From Clostridia bacterium (GTDB lineage: Bacteria; Bacillota; Clostridia; Oscillospirales; Acutalibacteraceae), in assembly GCA_900766585.1 (NCBI GenBank), contig CAAFVV010000044.1, forward strand, positions 1 through 40,950: 40,950 nt of DNA. The letters are read 5' to 3'. Made by a program: the position numbers and the translations under genes. Of the stretch, positions 1 through 9,403 are shown one piece after another. The first letter of the stretch is position 1. Every line of letters starts with the position of its first letter. The notes under the pieces were generated by a model that saw only the letters and a program-made list of their open reading frames with translations, was not told where the DNA came from and did not search any database.

Positions 1-201
1 GGGGAGATTTTGCGGCTGACCGAGGGATCGCTCGCGCCGGTCGCGTGTCTGGAGTGCGGGGCAAAGCCCTGCGCGCGCGCCGCGAGCTGCCGCACCCGCC
101 CGATGTGGGACAAGCTCGATGCCATGGTGCAGCAATACCTCGACAGCGTGACGATTGCGCGGCTCGCCGCCATCGACCCCGCCGACGAGTATGTGATCTA
201 A
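1..201 (+). CDS. Rrf2-family transcriptional regulator, C-terminal fragment
   Basis: The reading frame is open from the first base, so the gene begins upstream of the window and only the last 66 residues are visible. The segment GEILRLTEGSLAPVACLE is the typical junction after the winged helix in Rrf2/IscR-type regulators, and it is followed by a Cys-rich loop with cysteines spaced CLEC-N4-C-N5-C and then the family's usual ending, MWDKLDAMVQQYLDSVTIARL. In IscR-like members the cysteines hold an iron-sulfur cluster; whether this one does is inference. A rho-independent-type hairpin follows directly, so it is probably the last gene of its unit. The target genes cannot be told from this window. 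Confidence 0.85.
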   Translation, partial: GEILRLTEGSLAPVACLECGAKPCARAASCRTRPMWDKLDAMVQQYLDSVTIARLAAIDPADEYVI

Positions 202-207
202 AGGGGG

Positions 208-253
208 AAACCGCTGCCGTGCGCGGCAAATGCTGCGCCGGCAGCGGTTTTGT
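208..253 (+). terminator. Terminator after the Rrf2 gene
   Basis: A 12-bp stem, AAACCGCTGCCG (208-219) with CGGCAGCGGTTT (239-250), starts 7 bases after the stop codon and ends in a short T run. The T run is weak (TTTTGT), so it may be leaky. Confidence 0.7.
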
Positions 254-307
254 CTGCGGTATCCCCGCACCCATCGCCTGTCCCGCCGTGTGCGGGGAAG
301 GACGGAT

Positions 308-354
308 AAAAAAAGCGCTTCCGACCCCGCAAGGGGGAACGGAAGCGCTTTTTT
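308..354 (-). terminator. Bidirectional terminator between convergent genes
   Basis: A strong stem (AGCGCTTCC with GGAAGCGCT) has A runs on its left and T runs on its right, so it works in either direction. On the minus strand it lies 17 bases past the stop of the small membrane protein; on the plus strand it backs up the Rrf2 terminator. Confidence 0.8.
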
Positions 355-370
355 GCTATGTGACTGACAA

Positions 371-850
371 TTACTGCTGCGGGTCGGTCGGGGCAGCGGG
401 CGCAGCTGCGGCAGCCGCAGGGGCAGGCGCCGCAGGAGCGGCAGGAGCGGCGGGCGTCTCCTCCGGCTCGCACAGCTTTTCCGCCATGCCGGACAGCACC
501 GGAATACCGGCGTCCTTGCCGCGCGCGACATTCAGGATGCCCACGACAGCCAGCACGATCACGAGCAGATCAACCAGGCTGTTTACCGTGCTGACGATCT
601 TCGAAAACACCAGACCGACAAACGGAATCGAGCTGAGCGGATTGAGCAGACCGAGCACGGTGCTTATGGCGGCGGACGCCAGAATCAGGGCAAACGCCTG
701 AATCATCTGGCGGTTGAGCCAGCGGTTTTTCTCCGCGGCGACCGCGAAGCCGCACAGCAGCCCGCACAACAGCGTCTGGCCGAGCGCCGCCAGCACAAAC
801 GCCAGCGCGGCATAGACCCAAAGGCGGATCCCGAGTTTACTTTTTTCCAT
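371..850 (-). CDS. Small membrane protein with Pro-Ala tail (DUF4870-like)
   Basis: The product is a 159-residue integral membrane protein of unknown function. The start MEKSKLG is chosen because GGGAGGT sits 6 bases upstream; a longer frame starting at 871 lacks a ribosome site. Three or four hydrophobic stretches are visible: about residues 8-40, 50-75 and 85-110. The arrangement recalls DUF4870/Tic20-like small membrane proteins, but no diagnostic motif is seen. After residue 125 the sequence becomes a low-complexity Pro/Ala tail that is probably disordered. It lies 52 bp downstream of the riboswitch-controlled transporter on the same strand with no terminator between, so it is likely co-transcribed and lysine-controlled. 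Confidence 0.65.
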   Translation of the reverse strand: MEKSKLGIRLWVYAALAFVLAALGQTLLCGLLCGFAVAAEKNRWLNRQMIQAFALILASAAISTVLGLLNPLSSIPFVGLVFSKIVSTVNSLVDLLVIVLAVVGILNVARGKDAGIPVLSGMAEKLCEPEETPAAPAAPAAPAPAAAAAAPAAPTDPQQ

Positions 851-902
851 AGGAATACCTCCCTGTTTCATATTTCACGCGCCGACGCTCCGCTTTGGGG
901 AA

Positions 903-2621
<1,719 letters not shown>

Positions 2622-2641
2622 GATTCGTTCTCCCTTTCCGC

Positions 2642-2681
2642 AAAAAATAAACCGCAAGGGAACACGAGCGTTCGCTTGCGG
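2642..2681 (-). terminator. Riboswitch-controlled terminator in the transporter leader
   Basis: On the minus strand CCGCAAG (2675-2681) pairs with CTTGCGG (2652-2658) and is followed by TTTATTTTTT. It lies between the lysine aptamer and the ribosome site, which makes it the expression platform: lysine binding should favour this hairpin and stop transcription. Confidence 0.85.
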
Positions 2682-2715
2682 CATACGGCGGAAAAACCGA
2701 ACAAATCTGCCGGGC

Positions 2716-2888
2716 GATAGCGCTCCACAAAGCCGAAGGGCCTTGTGACAGTCCGGCGGATATTCTCCGCCGGCCCAGCCGCCGCGGCCCGGTCAGCCGG
2801 CGGGGGCTTCGGCGGCGTCCCCTTTTGCTCCGGCGGGAGAACCGTCCCGCACTGCCGGAGCGACTGATGAACGCCGCGCCTCTATCTC
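2716..2888 (-). promoter_or_regulatory. Lysine riboswitch (L box)
   Basis: Read on the minus strand, all the conserved L-box pieces appear in order: GATAGAGGCGC at the 5' side of P1, AAGGGGA, GCCGAAGC, GGCTGGGCC, ACTGTCA and GGAGCGCTATC at the 3' side of P1. GATAG and CTATC close the P1 stem, and the internal helices are GC-rich, for example GCCGGCGGA with TCCGCCGG. It lies between a strong promoter and a terminator hairpin in front of the NhaC-family gene. It therefore represses transport when intracellular lysine is high. This is read directly from sequence; only binding is untested. Confidence 0.95.
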
Positions 2889-2911
2889 TTGAGATTTACC
2901 AGAATACACGC

Positions 2912-2940
2912 AGTATACCACTGCTTTTTTCACTTGTCAA
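2912..2940 (-). promoter_or_regulatory. Sigma-A promoter of the riboswitch-transporter unit
   Basis: A perfect TTGACA (2935-2940) and TATACT (2912-2917) with a 17-bp spacer on the minus strand. The predicted start is about 2905, some 17 bases before the aptamer. Confidence 0.92.
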
Positions 2941-3086
2941 TGGGTCTGCCGCGGAATTTGCGGGAAAATTTCGAATTTTCTGCAAATTCCACCGGCTCCC
3001 CGCAGGGAAACGCAGCAAAGCGCCGCGAAAATGACCGTTTCAATCCAGCTTCCTGCAAATTTGCAGAGGGGGCAGGGGCGTGCGCG

Positions 3087-3746
3087 TCAGACCGGCGGCT
3101 GCTCCCGCTTTTTGCGCGAAATAAACCGCCAAAGCAGGCACACGCCGACGAGCAGCGCCGCACCGCAGCCCAGCCCGACGGCAAGCAGCGGGCGGGAGAT
3201 CTCGGGAACGACGGGTTCGTTCGTCCCCGCCGTTTTGGCAGAAAAGCGCCACTCGACGGGGGTGTGTACCGCCGTTTGGGTGCCGGTGTAGGCAAAGGCG
3301 CAGGACATGGCAAACGTCAGCGTCACCGACTCGTCCGTTTTGAACGTGCCGAGGTCGCAGGAGAAGTCCGCGAGCCGCACAAAGCGGTCGGAAAACAGCA
3401 CCTCATCGCCGCGGGACAGGGTCAGCGTCACGGCGTTTAGGTAGTCGAGCACCGCCGTGTCGTCATAGGGCAGCACCACGCGGTCGAGCGCAAACTGCAC
3501 GGTATAGGCGGTGGTATTGCGCAGCGTGAGCGTGCCGCCGGTCAGCGACTGACCGGGGGTGAGCGCCGGCCACTCCCAGAAGGCAGGAGTCGTGCCGTCG
3601 CGCGACAGCGACGCCTCCTCCCGCACCTCGAGTGACAGTGTCAGCTCCCGCCGCGCCGCCTCGGCGGAGGCAGGCAGGGTCAGCGCGGTCAGCCACAGGG
3701 TGCACACGCAGAGCAGCGAAAACAGGCGGAAAAGCCGTTTGCTCAT
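3087..3746 (-). CDS. Secreted protein with C-terminal membrane anchor
   Basis: The product has 219 residues and an unknown function. It has a signal peptide (residues 1-28, ending LPASA), an extracytoplasmic beta-rich region of about 150 residues with repeated alternating patterns (LTLSLEV, GGTLTLRNTT, AVTLTLSRG), and a C-terminal helix LLAVGLGCGAALLVGVCLLW followed by the basic tail RFISRKKREQ. That layout places the body outside the cell and the tail in the cytoplasm. Its ATG overlaps the stop of the LamG gene by four bases (ATGA), so the two are translationally coupled and probably act together at the surface. No enzyme motif was seen. No clear terminator follows. Confidence 0.75.
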   Translation of the reverse strand: MSKRLFRLFSLLCVCTLWLTALTLPASAEAARRELTLSLEVREEASLSRDGTTPAFWEWPALTPGQSLTGGTLTLRNTTAYTVQFALDRVVLPYDDTAVLDYLNAVTLTLSRGDEVLFSDRFVRLADFSCDLGTFKTDESVTLTFAMSCAFAYTGTQTAVHTPVEWRFSAKTAGTNEPVVPEISRPLLAVGLGCGAALLVGVCLLWRFISRKKREQPPV

Positions 3747-4738
3747 TGCCGATCCCCTCGCTTTCCCCTGCAGCTCAGGATAACGGAGAGCACGATGAAC
3801 ACCACCACGATGCCGCCCATGATCAGCAGCGTGGCCAGCGGGAAGCCGCCGATGACGATGGGGTCCTCCGCCGCCTTCGTCGGGGCAGCAGTCGCGGCGG
3901 TCGTCGCCGGCGCCGTCGGATGATACAGCGTTGTAGACGCCGCGGTCGCGGTCTGGGAGGAGTCGAACGGATTCTGCCCCGTCTCCATTGCGCGGACGAC
4001 CTGCGCCGCCGACATGGCGCTGTCATACAGCCGCACGTCGGCGAGTTTTGCCTTGAGCGTCGGGGCGTTTTTCTCGCCGGTCGTGCCGAAATACAGCCGG
4101 TTGGCGCGCATCTCGACCAGTCCCATGATCAGCATCTTCTCAAACCACAGCCGCCCGTCAACATACAGGCGGAAATACCGGCCGTCCACCGTCAGCGCCA
4201 GGTGGTGCCACTCATTTTCGGGGATGGCATAGGATACGCCATCGGACACGGGATTATACCACTCGATCAGCGTGTCGTCCACATGATAAAAGCGCAGATA
4301 CACCCCGTCGATGCCGCGCCCGTCGTCCCGGTGGCGCAGAGACAGCGTCAGCCGGTCGTTCGTGATGCGGCTCGACATGGAAAACAGCACCGGCTCGTCC
4401 TCGCCCTGCTGCGTCCAGTTGACCCACGCGGTGAACGTGCTCTTCATCAGCGGCAGCGGGTCGGAGACGACCTGCACATACTCTTTTTCGCCTGACAGGG
4501 ACAAGACCTTGCCGCGGACGGGGTCATCGACCCACGTCAGAGCGGACGGGGACTGCTGCTTGCCGTCCTTGTAAAACTCGACATATTTTGAGCTTTTTCC
4601 CGGCGCGGTCACGACGGAAAGGGTGTGCTTGCTGTAGCCGAGCGGCATGGCAGCCGAGACCGGCAGCACCGCGGCGGTCAGCAAAGCGGCTGCTGCGGCG
4701 AGAATGCCGCAAAGCCTTGCCGCTCGTTTTCGTGTCAT
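3743..4738 (-). CDS. Membrane-anchored LamG/concanavalin-like surface protein
   Basis: The product has 331 residues. A signal peptide (about 1-29, ending PVSAA) is followed by a LamG/laminin-G-like jelly-roll domain at roughly residues 35-250. Typical LamG signatures are FTAWVNWTQQG, the segment NEWHHLALTVDGRYFRLYVDG and LADVRLYDSAMSAAQV. Next comes a Thr/Ala/Pro-rich linker (about 255-290), a transmembrane helix (about 298-322) and a short basic tail ending RGKRGDRQ. LamG domains usually bind glycans or proteins, so this is probably an adhesin or receptor; the ligand is unknown. Its ribosome site GAAGGAGGAG is strong, and it lies 32 bp after valS on the same strand, so it may be read from the valS promoter. 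Confidence 0.82.
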   Translation of the reverse strand: MTRKRAARLCGILAAAAALLTAAVLPVSAAMPLGYSKHTLSVVTAPGKSSKYVEFYKDGKQQSPSALTWVDDPVRGKVLSLSGEKEYVQVVSDPLPLMKSTFTAWVNWTQQGEDEPVLFSMSSRITNDRLTLSLRHRDDGRGIDGVYLRFYHVDDTLIEWYNPVSDGVSYAIPENEWHHLALTVDGRYFRLYVDGRLWFEKMLIMGLVEMRANRLYFGTTGEKNAPTLKAKLADVRLYDSAMSAAQVVRAMETGQNPFDSSQTATAASTTLYHPTAPATTAATAAPTKAAEDPIVIGGFPLATLLIMGGIVVVFIVLSVILSCRGKRGDRQ

Positions 4739-4770
4739 GGGGTCACTCCTCCTTCTCCGCGGCGGGCGGG

Positions 4771-7386
4771 TCAGTCAAACAGCGCCATGCTCCGGTCAAG
4801 CTGCGTGAGCTTTTCCTGCAGCCGGGCGGCATTTTCGCGGGCGGTCGCCACGACCTGCTCCGGTGCCTTATCGGTAAACGCCTTGTTGTTCAGCCGCGCA
4901 AGCGCGCCCTCCAGCTGCTTTTCGACGGCGGCGCGCTCCTTTTGCAGGCGCGCCCGCTCGGCGTCGCGATCCACCAGCTCGTCAAGCGGGATCTTCACCG
5001 TGGCGTCGGGCGTCACGATGCTGACCGCGCCCGCGAGGTCAAAGCGGTCGCCCACCTGCACGGCGGAGGCGGAGGCGAGCTTCTGCATAAAGCGCTCGCC
5101 CGCGCGGAAGGTGTCGGCAAACGGCGTCTCGATAAACAGCTCCGCCTTGCGGGAGGGCGGCACGTTCATCTCGGCGCGGCGGTTGCGGATGCCGCGGATA
5201 GCCTCCATGATTCGCTCCGTCTCCTTCTCCTCGGCAGGGAAGGCGCGGGCGGGATCATACGCCGGCCACGGCGCGCGCATCAGCGTTTCGCCCGTGTGGG
5301 GCAGCGCCTGCCAGATCTCCTCGGTGATAAAGGGCATGAACGGATGCAGAAGCGCGAGCATATCCGTCATGACCGCCACGAGCACGCGGCAGGCGTTTTC
5401 GGCGCCGTCGCCCGCAAGGCGGGTCTTGCACAGCTCGATATACCAGTCGCAGAAGCAGTCCCAGATGAAGTCATAGAGCTTCTGCACCGCGATGCCCAGC
5501 TCGAATTTTTCGAGGTTTTCCGTGACCTCCTTCGCCAGCGTGTTGCATTTGGACAGGATCCACTTGTCCTCAAGCTCCAGCGTCTCGGGCAGCCCGGGCG
5601 CGATGTCCTTGCCGTCCAGATTCATGCGGATAAAGCGGGCGGCGTTCCACAGCTTGTTCGCAAAGTTGCGGGAGGCCTCCACCTTTTCGCGGATAAAGCG
5701 CATGTCGTTGCCGGGGCTGTTGCCCGTCGCGAGCATAAAGCGCAGCGCATCTGCGCCGTAGCTGTCGATGATCTCCAGCGGATCGATGCCGTTGCCGAGC
5801 GATTTCGACATTTTCCGCCCCTGAGCATCGCGGACGATGCCGTGGATGAACACGGTGTCAAACGGCGCCTTGCCCATATGCTCGATGCCGGAGAAGATCA
5901 TGCGCGCGACCCAGAAGAAGATGATGTCATAGCCGGTCACGAGCGTGCTGGTCGGGTAGAATTTTTTAAGCTCCGGCGTCTGCTCCGGCCAGCCGAGCGT
6001 CGAAAACGGCCACAAAGCGGAAGAAAACCAGGTGTCGAGCGTGTCGGGATCCTGCGTAAGCGTCCTGCCGCCGCAATGCGGGCAGACGGTCGGCGTCTCG
6101 CGGCTGACCACGGTCTCGCCGCAGTCGGCGCAGTACCACGCCGGGATGCGGTGACCCCACCAGAGCTGGCGGGAGATGCACCAGTCACGGATGTTCTCCA
6201 TCCAGTGGAAATACACCTTTTCAAACCGCTCGGGAACAAATTTTGTCTCGCCGCTTTTGACCGCCTCAATCGCCGGGGCGGCCAGCGGCGCCATCTTCAC
6301 AAACCACTGCTTGGACACCCGCGGCTCGATCACGGTGTGGCAGCGGTAGCAGGTGCCGACGTTGTGGGTCAGCGGCTCGGTGCCGACTAAGAAGCCGCCC
6401 GCCTCCAGATCCTCAACAATAGCTTTGCGGCACTCGTCCAGCGTCATGCCGGCATATTTTCCGGCGTTGTCCGCCATATGCCCGTCCTCGGTCGTAACCG
6501 TGATGACCGGCAGCTGATGACGGAGACCGACCTCGAAGTCGTTCGGGTCGTGCGCCGGCGTGATCTTCACGACGCCCGTGCCGAACTCCGGCTCGACATA
6601 GGTGTCCGCGATGACCGGGATCTCGCGCCCCACAAGCGGCAGAAGCAGCGTCTTGCCGACGAGATCGCGATACCGCTCGTCGTCGGGATGCACCGCCACG
6701 GCGGTATCGCCGAGCATCGTCTCGGGGCGGGTCGTCGCCAGCTCCAGAAAGCGGTCGGTGCCGACGACGGGATACCGCAGATGATAAAACGTGCCGTTTT
6801 TCTCCTCAAATTCCACCTCGGCATCGGAGATGGAGGTCAGGCAGTGCGGGCACCAGTTGATGATACGCTCGCCGCGGTAGATGAGCTTTTTCTCATACAG
6901 CCGCACAAACACCTCGCGCACCGCCTTTGAGCAGCCCTCGTCCATCGTGAACCGTTCCCGCTCCCAGTCGCAGGAGGAGCCCATGCGGCGCAGCTGCGTC
7001 GTGATGCGGTTGCCGTAGGTCTCGCGCCATTGCCAGACGCGCTCCAGAAATTTTTCCCGTCCGAGCGATTCTTTGGACAGTCCCTCTTTTTTCAGCGCCT
7101 CCACGACCTTCGCCTCGGTCGCGATGGACGCGTGATCCGTTCCGGGGATCCACAGCGCCTCATAGCCCTGCATCCGCCGCCAGCGGATCAGGATATCCTG
7201 CAGCGTGTTGTCGAGCGCATGACCCATGTGGAGCTGTCCCGTGATATTCGGGGGCGGCATCACGATCGTGTAGGGCGGTTTATCACTCACCTGCGCGTGG
7301 AAATAGCCGTTATCCTGCCAGAAGGCATAGATGCGGTCCTCCACCTCGCGCGGCTCGTACTGCTTGGCAAGTTCCTTGGTAGACAT
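4771..7386 (-). CDS. valS: Valyl-tRNA synthetase
   Basis: The enzyme charges tRNA-Val with valine in the cytoplasm. The product is 871 residues, normal for the family. The class I HIGH motif appears as HMGH at about residues 53-56 (PPPNITGQLHMGHAL) and KMSKS appears at about 523-527 (GRKMSKSLGN). Between them lies the large CP1 editing domain with TTRPETMLGDTAVAV, and a zinc-like pair CADC...CPHC is present near residue 420. The C-terminus is the family's coiled coil (about 800-871). The start MSTKELAK fits the ValRS N-terminus, with GGAAAGG upstream; the in-frame extension to 7458 overlaps the promoter. Only about 38 bases lie between predicted transcription start and ATG, so there is no T-box leader. 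Confidence 0.97.
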   Translation of the reverse strand: MSTKELAKQYEPREVEDRIYAFWQDNGYFHAQVSDKPPYTIVMPPPNITGQLHMGHALDNTLQDILIRWRRMQGYEALWIPGTDHASIATEAKVVEALKKEGLSKESLGREKFLERVWQWRETYGNRITTQLRRMGSSCDWERERFTMDEGCSKAVREVFVRLYEKKLIYRGERIINWCPHCLTSISDAEVEFEEKNGTFYHLRYPVVGTDRFLELATTRPETMLGDTAVAVHPDDERYRDLVGKTLLLPLVGREIPVIADTYVEPEFGTGVVKITPAHDPNDFEVGLRHQLPVITVTTEDGHMADNAGKYAGMTLDECRKAIVEDLEAGGFLVGTEPLTHNVGTCYRCHTVIEPRVSKQWFVKMAPLAAPAIEAVKSGETKFVPERFEKVYFHWMENIRDWCISRQLWWGHRIPAWYCADCGETVVSRETPTVCPHCGGRTLTQDPDTLDTWFSSALWPFSTLGWPEQTPELKKFYPTSTLVTGYDIIFFWVARMIFSGIEHMGKAPFDTVFIHGIVRDAQGRKMSKSLGNGIDPLEIIDSYGADALRFMLATGNSPGNDMRFIREKVEASRNFANKLWNAARFIRMNLDGKDIAPGLPETLELEDKWILSKCNTLAKEVTENLEKFELGIAVQKLYDFIWDCFCDWYIELCKTRLAGDGAENACRVLVAVMTDMLALLHPFMPFITEEIWQALPHTGETLMRAPWPAYDPARAFPAEEKETERIMEAIRGIRNRRAEMNVPPSRKAELFIETPFADTFRAGERFMQKLASASAVQVGDRFDLAGAVSIVTPDATVKIPLDELVDRDAERARLQKERAAVEKQLEGALARLNNKAFTDKAPEQVVATARENAARLQEKLTQLDRSMALFD

Positions 7387-7429
7387 GGATTTTGCAGCAT
7401 CCTTTCCGTTTCGACATATAGATAAAGAT

Positions 7430-7458
7430 AGTATACCATATTCCCGCCCGCAGTACAA
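7430..7458 (-). promoter_or_regulatory. valS promoter
   Basis: On the minus strand TTGTAC (7453-7458) and TATACT (7430-7435) are separated by 17 bp. The predicted start is near 7423. It diverges from the lectin-gene promoter about 150 bp away. Confidence 0.82.
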
Positions 7459-7544
7459 CCTTTTTTCTTGCTCCGCGCGGCAGCGGCACGCAATTGTACA
7501 CCATGGCTAATCCGCCGCCGGAATTTTGGCAGTTTTGCCCCGAA

Positions 7545-7596
7545 AGGTTACAGTTTTGTAACCTGGAAAATTTCTTAGGTTACAGTTTTGTAACCT
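7545..7596. promoter_or_regulatory. Double palindromic operator before the lectin operon
   Basis: Two identical 20-bp palindromes, AGGTTAC-N6-GTAACCT, lie at 7545-7564 and 7577-7596. Their centres are 32 bp apart, about three helical turns, so two dimers would sit on the same face of the DNA. The second ends three bases before the -35 box. The same arrangement recurs at 11886-11937. The cognate regulator was not found in the window and I do not recognise the motif. Confidence 0.85.
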
Positions 7597-7599
7597 TGC

Positions 7600-7628
7600 T
7601 TGACGGCGCGCAGTTTGTCGGCTATACT
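7600..7628 (+). promoter_or_regulatory. Promoter of the lectin-lipoprotein operon
   Basis: TTGACG (7600-7605) and TATACT (7623-7628) with a 17-bp spacer, next to the double operator. Because the operators flank rather than cover the core boxes, the regulator could act as an activator or a repressor. Confidence 0.9.
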
Positions 7629-7825
7629 GAGGGTGTAGGCAGGCGGTTCTTACGCGCCGGGCAAAAACGGTAATTGTTCATAAAAGTAATTGACCTTCGG
7701 ATAAATCGTATGCCGGTGTTGTCATTGGGAAATATTTCCCTTATTTCTGACAGAAAGCGGTGATTCCCGTGCAGAAGTGAGCTGCCCTCGCGTGTCTGAA
7801 AACAAAATGCAAAGGAGAACAAAAC
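7629..7825 (+). other. Long untranslated leader of the lectin gene
   Basis: About 190 bases separate the predicted transcription start (near 7635) from the ATG at 7826. The leader holds no convincing ORF. It can form a few short stems such as GGCG with CGCC near 7641-7657. I compared it by eye with c-di-GMP, T-box and other common riboswitch cores and found no match. The ribosome site AAAGGAG stands 8 bases before the start. Confidence 0.5.
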
Positions 7826-9382
7826 ATGTCAATCAAATCAGTCACCCGTTCGCGCCGTCTGATCGCCCGCCTCGGCAGTGTGCTTGCCGCCGCCCTGTGT
7901 GTCGGCTCTCTGGCGGTTTTCTCCCCCTCTGCGAGCGCCGCCACACAAAACGCCGGTATCACCAGCGGCAAGGTCTACCGCATCATCAATCTCGGCAGCG
8001 GGAAATATTTAAACGTCACCGGCGGTCGGGATCAGGACAATATCAATGTCAACCAGTACACCGGCGACGGCACCAACACACAGGATTTCATCATCCGCTG
8101 GGTCTCCGCCGAGGACTGCTACAAAATTTACCCGATATGCAGCAGCAACGGCAGCGGCCGCGTGCTGCATATCGCCCGCAGCGGCAGCGCCCCTGCAAAC
8201 GGCGGCAATGCCGTGATCAAAACCGCGTCAAGCGCCGATGCTGCGTCACAGCGGTTCCAGATCGACACGGTCGGTCACAATCTGTTCTATATCCGTCCGA
8301 CCTCCAAAAATTCGCTCTATCTGACCGCCAACGGCAACGGAAACGGCACCTGGACGGGCACCGGCGCCAATACGGCGGGCAATGTGGTCGTCAAGACGAA
8401 AAGCACCGGCAACAACGACGACAAGCGCCATCAAATGTGGATCATCGTGGAGAAAAGCTCGACGTATTACTTCAATGCCCACTTCCCATTCAGCGATTAC
8501 GCGAATATAGAATATTACACCAAGGACGGGAAAACCTGCCCAAAGGATAAGAAAATCCATAAAACCTGTAATCGCTGCATCTCATTTTTGGGCGGCAGCC
8601 AGTGTATCGCCTTTTCCCGCGAGGTCTATGCCCGCTGCTTCAATGGTTTCCGCTGGTCAGATACAAATGCCACCAGAGGCGAATTAACCTCTTATGGTTC
8701 AAATTACAGCGAATTAAAAGCCTATATCAAAAATAGAGTCGGATACGGCGGACACATATGGGTCGATCAAAGTCGCAGCGATAACGACCATTCCATCATC
8801 ATTGCCGATTTTAACAATGACAAGGTTCAAGTCTATGATGCCAATTATAACGGAACCTGTGTGATCAGGTACAAATGGCTGACCTATGCAGAATTTGCCA
8901 ATGACTACAATGCGATCATATACAGTCACAAGGGGCATGTTCACAAGTATGACAAATATCGTTCGCTGAATATTGAACAACACGCCAAATTCTGTTCGAC
9001 CTGTGACCGCTCTGTCTATGACCCCAACACAGTTGCAAGGCACGCAGTGACTTCGACAGGAAATGGGTGGAAATGTACGATCTGCAAATTTGCATGGCAT
9101 AATTATGAGCCGTGGGATACCTCGACTCCGGAGGAGACGGACGACACGCCCGAGCCGGAGGAGCCGTTTGAGACGGTCGAAAGCCATCCCGAAGAGCCGA
9201 CGCTCGATTCCTCGGCAGAAATATCCGCCGAGGACAGCTTCACCGAGGAATCCTCTGCCGAAGACGTGAGCGGCAAAGCGGTCTCCGCAGAAGAATCGCC
9301 CACGGAAAATGCTTCAGAGGAAACCTCTCCCGACAGTTCACATCCGCTTGATCCGGCACTTTTGCCGGAAGAAGATGAATAG
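7826..9382 (+). CDS. Secreted RICIN-lectin / CHAP-like protein
   Basis: The product has 518 residues. A twin-Arg-rich signal peptide is cleaved after about residue 38 (SPSASA). Residues about 45-215 form a ricin B-type beta-trefoil (KVYRIINLGSGKYLNV, then QMWIIV at its end), a carbohydrate-binding fold. Residues about 240-370 look like a CHAP/papain-like hydrolase: GGSQCIAFSREVYARC offers the Cys near 260, NDHSIIIADFNNDKVQVYD offers the His near 322 and an Asp/Asn near 338. Next come paired CSTC and CTIC motifs (about 390-420) of the His/Cys-rich type, then an acidic Ser/Glu/Thr tail. It is probably a secreted glycan- or peptidoglycan-acting enzyme; the substrate is inference. Base composition of the CHAP part is visibly more AT-rich than its surroundings. 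Confidence 0.8.
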   Translation: MSIKSVTRSRRLIARLGSVLAAALCVGSLAVFSPSASAATQNAGITSGKVYRIINLGSGKYLNVTGGRDQDNINVNQYTGDGTNTQDFIIRWVSAEDCYKIYPICSSNGSGRVLHIARSGSAPANGGNAVIKTASSADAASQRFQIDTVGHNLFYIRPTSKNSLYLTANGNGNGTWTGTGANTAGNVVVKTKSTGNNDDKRHQMWIIVEKSSTYYFNAHFPFSDYANIEYYTKDGKTCPKDKKIHKTCNRCISFLGGSQCIAFSREVYARCFNGFRWSDTNATRGELTSYGSNYSELKAYIKNRVGYGGHIWVDQSRSDNDHSIIIADFNNDKVQVYDANYNGTCVIRYKWLTYAEFANDYNAIIYSHKGHVHKYDKYRSLNIEQHAKFCSTCDRSVYDPNTVARHAVTSTGNGWKCTICKFAWHNYEPWDTSTPEETDDTPEPEEPFETVESHPEEPTLDSSAEISAEDSFTEESSAEDVSGKAVSAEESPTENASEETSPDSSHPLDPALLPEEDE

Positions 9383-9403
9383 CTTTTAGAGAGGAGATCT
9401 ATC

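Noticed and set aside
4588..6390. A 600-residue open frame on the plus strand across valS
   Set aside because: It is a shadow of valS in GC-rich DNA with biased residue content and no start signals.
7387..7620. Search for a T-box or other tRNA-sensing leader before valS
   Set aside because: No T-box core, no Val specifier loop and no terminator. A promoter close to the start codon makes a leader impossible.
7629..7825. A c-di-GMP-type riboswitch in the lectin leader
   Set aside because: CGCCGGGCAAAAACGG looks a little like one half of the core, but the second conserved block and closing helices are missing.
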